NCBI GenBank assembly: GCA_007741555.1
Contig: CP036526.1
Span: 4,278,001-4,342,000 of the forward strand
Reading direction: 5' to 3'
DNA from: Stieleria marina
Lineage (GTDB): Bacteria > Planctomycetota > Planctomycetia > Pirellulales > Pirellulaceae
Length of the DNA: 64,000 nt
The translations under genes were made by a program, and so were the position numbers. Positions 47,405-55,894 of the stretch are shown here, in pieces (positions within the stretch are counted from its first letter, which is position 1; the number at the start of each line of letters is the position of its first letter). The notes beneath the pieces were generated by a model that had not been told where the DNA came from, made no database searches, and saw nothing but the letters and a program-made list of their open reading frames with translations.

Positions 47405-48044
47405 TGAACACCTCCACCAACGCGGCTGCAACGTCTCGGGCGTACTGGTCGCAGACTTCGCGGCATCGGACATTACGACTATCAACATTGGGTTGGAACA
47501 CGACAACGGCTGTCGTCGCGTCGATGTCGTGGATGTCGATTCGGTGGTCCGCAAAGTTGATCTTCGCTTGGTCGCCGTACAGCTCGCGTGCGGCTGCGTC
47601 ATACGCCTGGGCTGCTTGGACTTCGTTGTGGAAGAGACCAAGGTAAAGTTGCTTGCCTGATGGATTCCGGATTTCAGCTTTCCACTTGCTTGACTGCTTG
47701 TTCCACGACACCCCACAAAATCTTGACGAGCCGCTGACGCGTTTGCCCCGTAGATTCTGGCGGTGGGTCATCGGTTGCAAGTTGAAGCCGCAATTATTGA
47801 GTCCATCGCCGTCGCGATGATCGACGTGTTTGAGACACTCGACCCCTCTCAGTTCCAATATCAAGCGGTGCAACTTTTGCATTTTTCGCTTGCCATCGAT
47901 CGTCACGACGTGAACCGCGTAGGTCGTGCGTGGTTTGACAGCCGGATACCATCCGCCACCAATCGCATCCACCAAGTCGATGTCACAGTACGTCACAAGA
48001 TCAGGATATTTTTTCGATGACAGTTCTATTCTTGCAATTTTCAT
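47397..48044 (-). CDS. HNH-AP2 homing-type endonuclease
   Basis: 215 residues. An HNH nuclease core runs about 45-100 (KLHRLILELRG, HVDHRDGDGLNNCGFNLQP: His59, His73/His76, Asn83). An AP2 DNA-binding domain follows at about 107-163 (GVSWNKQSSKWKAEIRN, YLGLFHNEVQAAQAYDAAA). This pairing is typical of free-standing phage homing endonucleases. Its start overlaps the previous gene by 4 bases (ATGA), and it overlaps the next HTH gene by 8 bases, so it sits inside an integrase operon. It may cut a homologous allele lacking the element. Confidence 0.88.
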   Translation of the reverse strand: MKIARIELSSKKYPDLVTYCDIDLVDAIGGGWYPAVKPRTTYAVHVVTIDGKRKMQKLHRLILELRGVECLKHVDHRDGDGLNNCGFNLQPMTHRQNLRGKRVSGSSRFCGVSWNKQSSKWKAEIRNPSGKQLYLGLFHNEVQAAQAYDAAARELYGDQAKINFADHRIDIHDIDATTAVVVFQPNVDSRNVRCREVCDQYARDVAAALVEVFNA

Positions 48045-48844
48045 CGTGACACCTCCGACAACATGGCTACGGTTTCGCGACTCAGTTGATGTCCAAGTTC
48101 TGTCAAGATCTTGAACTGATCTGCTGGCCGTTCTTGACGATCGTAATCGTGGTGGTAGACGAAGCCACAGCCGACACGGAACACGTTCAGGCGTCCGGTC
48201 ACAATCGAATGACTCATACCGATACCCGGTGCAAAGTCGCGTTCAGTCACGTCGATGGCGGTCACGTACAAGTAGCGGTCAGCCGGACGGCTGGCCAACG
48301 TGTGGACACGTGCCAACGCACGCGGCGTCAACTCTGTCGTATCGGTGACGCGATCAGGACGCGGACGGTGAATCTGGGCGAGGGAGCGGGCGGTCAGAGG
48401 TGTGGTGTCTGAGTGGGCCAATCTGGAGGGTCTGGAATCCGAAAAGTGCCTCATATCACCCCGCAAATTACCGGGTGAAATGTTACACAAATCAAGAGAT
48501 ACCCTATCGGGAGTCGAGTCGTTGACGGCTTCCTGCTTTTCTTCCCGGTACGCCTGCAACCTTTCCCGTGCGATCTCGAAAAGCGGTCGGGATTGATACG
48601 CCCGTTGATACTCGCGGATCTTGTCGCGGTTGGCGTTCTGGTACTTCTGTGTCGACAATCGAACGCTATCAGGGTTCGACTGACGATATTTTCGCCCGTC
48701 CTCGCGTTCGCAGACTATGCAACGAGAGCGTGCCCCGTCCTTACTCTTGGTTCGCTTCCCAAAGTCGGTGACGGGTTTGGACTGATGGCACTTGGTGCAG
48801 ATTTTCAATGGATCGGCAATAGATAAGAGGAACGGCAACGACAT
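48041..48844 (-). CDS. Zinc-finger protein of the integrase operon
   Basis: 267 residues from ATG 48844 (MSLPFLLSIADPLKICTKC); an ATG at 48928 would add 28 residues. A Cys4 zinc ribbon near the start (CTKCHQSK ... CIVCERED) resembles those in phage HNH and DNA-processing proteins. A charged region follows (RKYRQSNPDSVRLS, YQNANRDKIREYQRAYQ), and later a beta-rich C-terminus (YLYVTAIDVTERDFAPGIGMS). I do not recognise the family. It heads the four-gene operon ending in int, and its stop overlaps the next start (4 bases). Confidence 0.65.
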   Translation of the reverse strand: MSLPFLLSIADPLKICTKCHQSKPVTDFGKRTKSKDGARSRCIVCEREDGRKYRQSNPDSVRLSTQKYQNANRDKIREYQRAYQSRPLFEIARERLQAYREEKQEAVNDSTPDRVSLDLCNISPGNLRGDMRHFSDSRPSRLAHSDTTPLTARSLAQIHRPRPDRVTDTTELTPRALARVHTLASRPADRYLYVTAIDVTERDFAPGIGMSHSIVTGRLNVFRVGCGFVYHHDYDRQERPADQFKILTELGHQLSRETVAMLSEVSR

Positions 48845-48928
48845 CTGTCGTTGTTGGTTCCTCCCTTCCGATTCAGTCTGACAACCAGTCAGTACGCGGG
48901 AGAAATTGAAGCCGTGTCGACGGTTCAA

Positions 48929-49780
48929 TAGTCAAAGTCTGGCCGACATCGTGTCGGACGCCGCAACTTAATTTGCGGTATGGCGGGTGAGGGTGATTTA
49001 TCCTGGTGCTCGGCGATGAAGCAGTTTTGCTACTTGAACTCTACCACACAAACTGGGTCGGGTCAAATGATTTGGCACAAATTTTGCATAATCGCTGAGA
49101 CCGATTCTAAGCGACCTTGGCTACCGCGTGCAATGAGTTCCAATGATTGTGATCCGATGCCCTTACGGGCGACGTGAGGTGCCTTTCTGGGCACGCAGGC
49201 GTGTGGATTGACGATTGCTTTTCAAGCTAAGCCAAACTCGTGTGGTGCCTGGGCACCTTTACTCCGCCGCCTGGGAAATGCTGGATTGGTCAAAATCCGT
49301 CGAATGTTATGAAAATTCCACCAAGCAGTGAACTTGTGGCCCCTATGGTGTCCGTTCGCACACCTAAAAGAGGGCCTTCCCGGCCAGGTCCGCTCAATCC
49401 ACACCTCTGGTGGGTGGTAAGGTAGCGAGCACTTCTGCCAGCAATCCCCTTCAGATCGCGTGAGACACGAGAGTTAGTGCATTTCGCACTCGCGACCTCC
49501 AATCTACCTTCTATACCTAATCGGGTGAGATCAAAGAATAATAAAGAAAGGAAGAAAGAAAGGTACATTTGTGCCGCGAGTGGTGAAAGTGACTATTCCT
49601 CGTGTTTGAGGCGATCTGAAGGGGATTTCTGGCAAAAGTGCTCGCTAGCACACCACCTATTATGGGGTGCCGCAGCATTATTTCGACAATTCTTTTGCAG
49701 ACGGTGACGAAATCCTTTCGCGACGAACAAGTTACGGATAGGGAATCGAATCAAACCAATCCGAACGAGGAAAACGACCA
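48929..49780. other. Gene-poor control region of the island
   Basis: About 850 bases upstream of the integrase operon (leftward) and of the next rightward gene. No convincing gene. Three short palindromes cluster here: GCCC/GGGC near 49159-49170, GTGCC/GGCAC at 49179-49194 and GGTGCC/GGCACC at 49244-49257, possible operators. A purine-rich, A-rich stretch lies at 49529-49565. Confidence 0.5.
49159..49257. promoter_or_regulatory. Cluster of small palindromes, possible operators
   Basis: Three palindromes: gccc-ttac-gggc (about 49159-49170), gtgcc-tttctg-ggcac (49179-49194) and ggtgcc-tg-ggcacc (49244-49257). They lie in the divergent region between the integrase operon and the small rightward genes, a normal place for a phage-type repressor site. 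Confidence 0.35.
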
Positions 49781-50083
49781 ATGTCCGAAGAACAAACCGA
49801 CGCAGCCGATCAACCGGCAGCCGAACCAGATCTGAACAAACTGGTCGCAGACCACGAGCGAGTCCTGGCAGAGAATGCAGCTCTCAAAGCCGAACTGGCC
49901 AGCAGCCAAGACATCACAGCCACGGTCACAGCCACCGTCCGCGATGCCATCGCGAATCCACCACAACCGCTGTTCAATCCCAAGACGATGACCACGGAAG
50001 AGTACATCGCGAACAAGGATGCTGTGCGAAAGCAGATGGGATTCCAGCGTCGGTCAAACGGTCAATTGACCAGCAACCAGTGA
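49781..50083 (+). CDS. Small coiled-coil hypothetical protein
   Basis: 100 residues from ATG 49781, preceded by GAGGAAAA with proper spacing. An acidic start (SEEQTDAADQPAAEP) is followed by a coiled coil (LNKLVADHERVLAENAALKAEL) and a C-terminal part with Pro/Asn. Such short acidic-coiled proteins are frequent in prophage and islands but have no family name I recognise. It is followed by another small gene 50 bases on. Confidence 0.65.
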   Translation: MSEEQTDAADQPAAEPDLNKLVADHERVLAENAALKAELASSQDITATVTATVRDAIANPPQPLFNPKTMTTEEYIANKDAVRKQMGFQRRSNGQLTSNQ

Positions 50084-50132
50084 CCGGATTCCGGCAACCA
50101 GTAGTCCAACGATCCCAACAGAGAAAAACAGC

Positions 50133-50591
50133 ATGACAGAACGACGCCGCCCATACCCCGTCACACATGAAGGTGAGACCCTATTCTTGGCCGACTGGTC
50201 CGAGCGTCTAAAGATTTCGTACCATACCCTTTATGGAAGATTGATTCGAGGCTACACGGATTCAGAGATCATCCTGGGGAAGCATAACGAAGCAGACCCA
50301 TTGATTATTTTGGGCGCGTGGAAAAGGCCCATGTCCTGGTGGTCGAGAGTGTTCCGCGTCAAACCAACGTTGATGCGAGAGCGTCTCAAGCGAGGCCTCC
50401 AGCATGAATTTGTTGTGTTCGGAAAGCCCCGATCCAAGCCCGTCAAACCGGTCTACCTGCGTGTGGGCGACGTTGCCAAGACTTGCGGTTGGTGGAGCCT
50501 CCGAACGTCACAAAGAGCCACAACAATCGAGCGACGAATCAAAGACGGTCTCTGTCCAGTGGATGCAATCTTCGCGGTCGACCCAGAATAA
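50133..50591 (+). CDS. Phage-like protein with three HTH-type repeats
   Basis: 152 residues. Three similar units: about 20-48 (ADWSERLKISYHTLYGRLIRGY), 65-97 (WWSRVFRVKPTLMRERLKRGL) and 107-145 (DVAKTCGWWSLRTSQRATTIERRIKDGL). Each has a Trp/Ile-Lys/Arg-Gly turn pattern typical of the small DNA-binding repeats in phage HNH endonucleases. No nuclease core is present. It may be a DNA-binding accessory of the island. A clear terminator follows 68 bases after the stop. Confidence 0.68.
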   Translation: MTERRRPYPVTHEGETLFLADWSERLKISYHTLYGRLIRGYTDSEIILGKHNEADPLIILGAWKRPMSWWSRVFRVKPTLMRERLKRGLQHEFVVFGKPRSKPVKPVYLRVGDVAKTCGWWSLRTSQRATTIERRIKDGLCPVDAIFAVDPE

Positions 50592-51549
50592 GCCGGACTC
50601 GTTGCCGCTGTTTCCGCATTGGTCCGTAAAGACGGCGGCAGCTTTGAGTCCTGATAGCAGCACCGTCGTCGGTTTCAATACTCCCGGCGACGGTGCTTTT
50701 TAGAACACCGACTTCGCGTTATGTGATGCTAGCCGAAGTCGAGCCCGTCAAAAACGGGCACTTATACAAGTCACTTGAATCTTTGAAGCTGGATTCAGGA
50801 TCGACGTTTTCATTCCGAAAATTGACGACTTGAAACCCTGCATTTCGCCATTTTTGAGACACGCTGTAGCCATCGTGCAAAATGATCTGGCGAAGCTGGA
50901 CGGGAGGTGGTGAGAGAACACACGAAACCTGTCTGCCGTAGCCGACAGCTTGGCTCCGTCGCTATCGGCTGCGGTTTTGTCACACATTGAAAATTCCGCA
51001 TTGATCAGCGGCTATCCATAGACACGGCTTTGGTGTGCGGTGTCTAAGAATCCAAGCACTAAAATGCCATCTGTGATGAATTGACATCGTCAATAATCAA
51101 ATCAATCGCCGAGCGTTGCGATATGATCCCAACCATGATGAAAGAGGCGTATCGAGTGTGTAGCATGGTTCAGTAGCGTTGCAACAACCCGAGGTCCAAT
51201 AATGTTAGCAAGTGCGTTGGACGCGGTTTCAATGTCTGCAATAGTTGAGAATCATTTGAGTACTTCGTTGCAGCCATTGGCCTGATTCAAAGTGTTTCCC
51301 ATTCGATCGACAAAGTGGACAACCCCAATCGATACGGCTCGTGTATCCGACGATGGGAAACGAAAAAACAGCAACAAGCAAACCGGACAAGAGTCCGTTT
51401 TGTTGAATTCCACCCCTTGGAATTATCCCTATGGGCATTGTCGGAACGTGCTGGAATTTACGTTGAGAATTTACGTTGCCAGCTAAATAATGGACAGTGC
51501 GTTCCCCCGCCCCTCACCGGTCGCTACGCGTCGACCAGCATTCAGGCGG
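50592..51549. other. Gene-poor region of the island
   Basis: About 960 bases. Apart from the terminator at its left end I see no strong gene. A 27-codon frame at 51202-51285 has GAGGT at a good distance but nothing else to support it. A direct repeat gaatttacgttg occurs near 51456 and 51468. Confidence 0.4.
50659..50701 (+). terminator. Rho-independent terminator
   Basis: Inverted repeat AGCACCGTCG (50659-50668) and CGACGGTGCT (50688-50697), followed by TTTT. It ends the two small rightward genes of the island. Confidence 0.85.
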
Positions 51550-52257
51550 CTATGCTGCCTGTTCTCTTGCTGCCTGTTCTCTTGCTGCCCGCTTGAGAAT
51601 GCCGCTAACAGCCGTGTGCGTCCATTTCAGCCGCCCCTCTTTGGTGACGATTCCACGGTCGGTCAACGCTGCCGCAATCTGGCGAAGCGTCAAGCCGTCG
51701 CCCCGTAGATCTTGCATCCAAGCTATTGCGTCTTGCTCCGATGCGTTGGGTTGTAGCGTCTTGCCATCGTCGCCAAGATCGTAGCCGTATCGGATCTTGC
51801 CCACACGCTCGCCATTGTCGATCTTGTGGCGTAGGGCGTCCCGTGTGCGTTCCCCAATCGCTTCGCGTTCCCACTGGGCAACCGATAGCAGAATGTTCAA
51901 GACCATTCTGCCTGCGGCTGTCCTGGTGTCAATGGAATCGGCAACGCTGAACAATTGCGACCGGCTACCGAAATGGTCGTCGATAAGCGTTTGCCAATCG
52001 CCCACGCTTCGCGTCAATCGATCCAATTTGACGACGGCTAGGCCTTCCGCTTCGCCGCTGCGTAGCATTGCTAGGGCACGTTGTAGACCGGGCCGTTTAA
52101 GGCTCTTAGCAGACTCGCCAGCGTCTTCAATGACCGCAACGACTTCCAAGTCGTAAAGGCTTGCGTATGCTTCTAGCTTCGCTCGCTGGGCGTCCAGTGA
52201 AAGACCGCTATCGGCTTGGTCTTTGGTGCTAACTCGGATGTAGAGAATGATTTTCAA
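51550..52257 (-). CDS. Serine recombinase (resolvase/invertase type)
   Basis: 235 residues from a TTG at 52257; no ATG is available upstream in frame. The catalytic domain has IRVSTKDQADSGLSLDAQ (nucleophile Ser in RVST), KLDRLTRSVGDW and AAGRMVLNILLSVAQWEREAIGERT, the last typical of serine integrases and Tn3-type resolvases. The C-terminal part has LRQIAAALTDRGI, a Recombinase/HTH fold, and ends with REQAAREQAA, encoded by a short tandem repeat. It may resolve or invert DNA within the island. Target sites unknown. It is a second recombinase besides the left-end integrase. Confidence 0.92.
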   Translation of the reverse strand: MKIILYIRVSTKDQADSGLSLDAQRAKLEAYASLYDLEVVAVIEDAGESAKSLKRPGLQRALAMLRSGEAEGLAVVKLDRLTRSVGDWQTLIDDHFGSRSQLFSVADSIDTRTAAGRMVLNILLSVAQWEREAIGERTRDALRHKIDNGERVGKIRYGYDLGDDGKTLQPNASEQDAIAWMQDLRGDGLTLRQIAAALTDRGIVTKEGRLKWTHTAVSGILKRAAREQAAREQAA

Positions 52258-52895
52258 GGTGCGTCTCGCGTTGGTGTTGTCTTACACTCAACACTATGCC
52301 GACACGCAAAAAGCGCAAATCGTTTTCGTCGATTCTGGACACAACCGGTCGTCTGTAGACACGGGCGGTTGAATAATCGTCACAAGCCGAAATCCATCGA
52401 ATGCGCCATTTTGGCAGTCTGCCGGAATCCGGTTGCAAACCGTTGGGACTCGCCATCGTCCGCCCTCGCTGCGTTGTGCTTGGCTGCTGTTGAGCGTGAC
52501 CGGCTCCGCTTGTGTTTGGGAGACCGCTGCCTGAATCCGGCAAACACGTGTGGACAACGTGTTCACGCACTGTCTAAGGATGTACGCTGCCGGAATACGG
52601 TCACGCGTTGGGCGAGTGTTGGCGTGTGGGTATCGGGTCCGAACAAGAGAACGCGGTGGGCCGTTGCGTTGTGGTAGTCGTGCGGGTCGTGCTGGCTGTT
52701 AGGCCGGTAGCAGTGTTATCAGTCGGTGGGGTCGGTTGGGGGTGCAGGGTTTTAACGGTGCGGTGATGAGCAGGGGTGCTGCCGATGGTGACGGGTGCCC
52801 TATCCTAGCTGCCGCCTATCGTCAGCCGGTCCGGTGTTGGGGTGGTCGGTTTTCAACTGCAACACTGTGGGCGTTGATGGGTTCCCGTCCAACGC
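52258..52895. other. Gene-poor region of the island
   Basis: About 640 bases upstream of the serine recombinase. No supported gene. Several near-identical 16-base motifs (gccggaatccggttgc at 52421, gaatccggcaaacac near 52533, gccggaatacggtcac near 52590) recur here and at 50084 and 53012, possible recombinase or protein sites. Confidence 0.4.
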
Positions 52896-53042
52896 TCACA
52901 CAACGCGGGCGATAATCCTGAAACCAGACGCCTCTGCGGCGACCAGACGGCGTGTCAGCTCACGAAAGGCCTTTTCTTCGACTGGTGTGGGATCGCTCGT
53001 CGCACGAGCCTGGATTCCGGTCGGCTGCTGGTAGCTTAGCAC
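52896..53042 (-). CDS. Possible 48-residue protein downstream of mcrC
   Basis: A GTG at 53042 opens a 48-codon frame ending at TGA 52896: VLSYQQPTGIQARATSDP then VEEKAFRELTRRLVAAEASG and a short tail. Its codon third positions and amphipathic helix look coding. It is 23 bases after the McrC stop in the same direction. No ribosome-binding site is strong, so the call is tentative. Confidence 0.35.
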   Translation of the reverse strand: MLSYQQPTGIQARATSDPTPVEEKAFRELTRRLVAAEASGFRIIARVV

Positions 53043-53065
53043 GGTAGAACGGGGATTGCAGGAGA

Positions 53066-54364
53066 CTACGTGGGCAATGTTGCTAGGCGAGCTTCGACCG
53101 TCATGCGAATGTTATTCACAAATTCGGACTCGGCTGATTCGATATCTCGACGCCCCAAATCGATTTTCAATTCGTGCAGTTCCACACCTCCCGCCGTAAC
53201 GCCCAGAAATCGACTACCGGACTCCGATCGATTTGATGGCGAAATGAAGATGGCGAGCTTCGATTGTAGAGCCTCACAGAACGCCAATACTTCGTACCGG
53301 TCCGCAGCCTTTAATTTTGGCTTGTACTTGGCGTCAAGTACGATTGGGCGGACTCCAGGTTTCCGAATATAAATGTCAGGTTTCACTTGGTTGTCGCCGC
53401 CATGAACGTACAGCGGCACTCGGTGAACGTTCCCGTCGAAAACTTGACCGCCCGGCAAAATACCCGAGATTTGCTCTTGGATTAGTTCTCGCACATAAGC
53501 CTCAAATACATCGTCTAAACGTATCACCAAGGACTCGATCTGAACCTTTCCAAACGATTCGAGCGAAACACCTTGTTGCGTAGCGATCAAATAGCAAAGC
53601 CATAGCAGACGCTCGTATGCCCTGTGGCTACCGGGAAGCTTGACTATTTGCCCTGCAACCTGCCGAGACGCTTTCTCCGCATTTTCCGCAAGAGGACTGA
53701 CCGTGTCGAAAAGCTCAACGAGACGCGAGGCATGCGTGGCAAGCGATATGCTGTCCTTGCCGGTGAGTTGCTGGAGGTAGCGGACCAGATGTTCCAATGT
53801 GTGTTTGACTAATCGATTCTCTGGTAAATCACTCGTGAGGAAACTTACGTCACGAACATGCCTGTATCGATATCCTTTCGCGATGAAACGTGAGACCGAT
53901 TTTCCGAACTGGATTCTTCCACGAAAACCGTGCGTCGTCTCTTTTGTAACATACTGTCGCAGTAGGCCGTCGCGTTGCACTACCGATAGAGCCTCAATCA
54001 CTGCTCGACCGAAAAGGTCTTCCGCACTTCCGGCTTTCAGTGGTTCGGCTGCGTACTTCCTCAAATGGCTGGGCAGTGCTCCTAGCGATTTCTTCGCCTT
54101 CTGCACAAGGTACAAAGCATTTTCGATTGGAAATCGCGGGCGGACGTGAATCGCAACACGCGAATTGATTGGAATTACACCAATGTAGCTCTTCGCGATC
54201 AAACGCAACTCACCACCACGGTAGTCGATGTCGAAGTATCCCCGTCCGGTGATCTCTGGGAACACGTCAATCTTGCCATCAACAATCAGATTTTCGATTG
54301 GGACAACGACTTCCCCATGTTCAAGGCATGGGTACACGTTTTTTGGAAACGGTGTGCTAATCAT
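53066..54364 (-). CDS. McrC-like nuclease subunit of an R-M system
   Basis: 432 residues. The N-terminal half matches McrC (IGVIPINSRVAIHVRPRFP, NALYLVQKAKKSLG, ETTHGFRGRIQFGKSV). The C-terminal PD-(D/E)XK nuclease motif is complete at about 323-343: KPDIYIRKPG... then VLDAKYK. McrC provides DNA cleavage to a McrB-type GTPase ring. Its start overlaps the McrB-like gene by 8 bases, so they are translated together. The downstream end is near a possible 48-codon gene. A neighbouring C5-methyltransferase makes an R-M system of the LlaJI type more likely than Type IV. Confidence 0.9.
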   Translation of the reverse strand: MISTPFPKNVYPCLEHGEVVVPIENLIVDGKIDVFPEITGRGYFDIDYRGGELRLIAKSYIGVIPINSRVAIHVRPRFPIENALYLVQKAKKSLGALPSHLRKYAAEPLKAGSAEDLFGRAVIEALSVVQRDGLLRQYVTKETTHGFRGRIQFGKSVSRFIAKGYRYRHVRDVSFLTSDLPENRLVKHTLEHLVRYLQQLTGKDSISLATHASRLVELFDTVSPLAENAEKASRQVAGQIVKLPGSHRAYERLLWLCYLIATQQGVSLESFGKVQIESLVIRLDDVFEAYVRELIQEQISGILPGGQVFDGNVHRVPLYVHGGDNQVKPDIYIRKPGVRPIVLDAKYKPKLKAADRYEVLAFCEALQSKLAIFISPSNRSESGSRFLGVTAGGVELHELKIDLGRRDIESAESEFVNNIRMTVEARLATLPT

Positions 54365-55886
54365 CGGATTCTTGCTGACCAGACAAGCGTCTCTCTAGTG
54401 CTTTGAAGCTCTGGCTAACGTGTCCCAATTTATCTGGCTCAAACTCCAATACACTTTCGCAGAATGGAAGAATTCGATACCTCCACACTTGAGCTAGTCG
54501 ACCATTATCGCCCACGTTGAGGAAATATGTGTGCCCCATGCCAAATGGAAGCAATTGCTGCATCTGCTCGAACCACTCAGTAATTTTGGAAGCATCAGTG
54601 GCCACCATGCCAGCGTCAATAAGAAATTGATTCGTAAGATCGGATGAAGGATAGATGTCGATGTGATCGAAACGCCGTAACATCGCCATGTCTAACTGTG
54701 TGATGCTCCGGTCATGTTGGTTCATGGTCGCGAGTAGAATAAGGTTTCGTGGTATCGATACCGGCTCTCCTCGGAATGGAGTAGTGAACTGTACGCCCCT
54801 CCATCCGTCTTCAATGTAAGTAAGGAGTTCACCGAACACTCTTGACGGATCGCCGCGATTTATTTCGTCAATGATGAAGACGACCGGCTTGTCTGTTCCG
54901 TTCGCAAGTTCGACGGTTTGCAGAAACGTTTTGGGGACAACTTCGAATCCTGACTTCGAATTTTGAGTCGGCTTGTATCCTTCGACGAAATCCTCGTATC
55001 CCATCGACGAATGAAATTGCACGCGGACGATCCGTGAAGGATCGTTGTCAGTCAGTTTAAGTGCAACTTGCCATGCGTACCAAGTTTTGCCCGTTCCTGG
55101 ACATCCTCTAAAGATAATCCCTGATGAACCCATCCCAAGGACCGCACTAACTTCCTGCATCAGCGAATCGTCGTCGGATAACACTGACGATTGCGATTCT
55201 TGTGTCGGTGAAACTGGCAACTGTTTCGGTGTCGAATCAATGACAAGCGATGCGATGATTTCGTCAGCCACTTCATCCGTGAGTGGACTATCCGAGAACA
55301 GTTTCTCCGCTGGCTCGTCTCGAAACTCAAAAAGACGATTGTAAGCGTCGTCGGCAATGGGGAATTCATCCCGGAATTTGTTCTCCAGGGTGCGGGCGTC
55401 AGCTCCGTCGTCAAACTTATCGACTCGGAAAAGCCAAGCTGCACAATCGACAACGTTCGGTCGGTTTAACTCTCCACCCTTCGTCATCACCCGTTTTGCG
55501 AACGTGTCTACCCAGTCGATACCAAGTTTCCATTCCGATTCGTTATCGTCGGTTCTACGGCTCTCGACTGCTCCCCAGCGATTCTCTAGCGTGTTTTTGC
55601 GTGCGGTGGATATGTTGCTGTGAGGGTGGGAATGAATCCGCATCTTTCTAAGCAATGGATCGAAATACGGATTCTGTTCGTCGCGTCCAGCACGAAAATA
55701 CCTGTCAAAGAAGGCGAAATCGTCCTGCTCTTCGTAGTGGGTCCAATCAGAAGTGTTGACGCCCGCCGCGATGATCGAAAGCGTAGGGAAAAGATGAGCA
55801 GACGCCTGCGACTGAGCCTTTGCTCTCCACTCGGATAGGTTAATTATCGCGGACTTAAGTCGATCCTTCGATATGTAACGCGACAT
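54357..55886 (-). CDS. McrB-like AAA GTPase subunit of an R-M system
   Basis: 509 residues. The first about 230 residues are a unique, probably DNA-recognition, region with no clear McrB N-terminal domain. The AAA core has Walker A GCPGTGKTWYAW (about 260-271), Walker B FIIDEINRGDPSRVF (about 332-346), and the GTPase signature LATMNQHDRSITQLDMA (about 383-399) that gives GTP preference in McrB. The ring moves DNA and drives the McrC nuclease. It starts 8 bases after the methyltransferase stop. The N-terminus differs from classical McrB, as expected if it reads a sequence-specific site. Confidence 0.92.
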   Translation of the reverse strand: MSRYISKDRLKSAIINLSEWRAKAQSQASAHLFPTLSIIAAGVNTSDWTHYEEQDDFAFFDRYFRAGRDEQNPYFDPLLRKMRIHSHPHSNISTARKNTLENRWGAVESRRTDDNESEWKLGIDWVDTFAKRVMTKGGELNRPNVVDCAAWLFRVDKFDDGADARTLENKFRDEFPIADDAYNRLFEFRDEPAEKLFSDSPLTDEVADEIIASLVIDSTPKQLPVSPTQESQSSVLSDDDSLMQEVSAVLGMGSSGIIFRGCPGTGKTWYAWQVALKLTDNDPSRIVRVQFHSSMGYEDFVEGYKPTQNSKSGFEVVPKTFLQTVELANGTDKPVVFIIDEINRGDPSRVFGELLTYIEDGWRGVQFTTPFRGEPVSIPRNLILLATMNQHDRSITQLDMAMLRRFDHIDIYPSSDLTNQFLIDAGMVATDASKITEWFEQMQQLLPFGMGHTYFLNVGDNGRLAQVWRYRILPFCESVLEFEPDKLGHVSQSFKALERRLSGQQESDD

Positions 55887-55894
55887 GCCGTGTC

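Noticed and set aside
49781-50591. Phage structural or head genes
   Set aside because: Only small DNA-binding or coiled-coil proteins are seen; no capsid, portal or terminase motif is present in the island.
51202-51285. 27-codon frame with a GAGGT upstream
   Set aside because: Too short to judge; nothing but the ribosome-binding-like sequence supports it.
52216-52677. 153-codon plus-strand frame opposite the serine recombinase start
   Set aside because: Composition is not protein-like and it overlaps the recombinase and its upstream repeats.
53066-55886. Stand-alone Type IV McrBC system
   Set aside because: A C5-methyltransferase in the same operon would make DNA that Type IV McrBC attacks; an LlaJI-like R-M system fits better, though recognition is untested.
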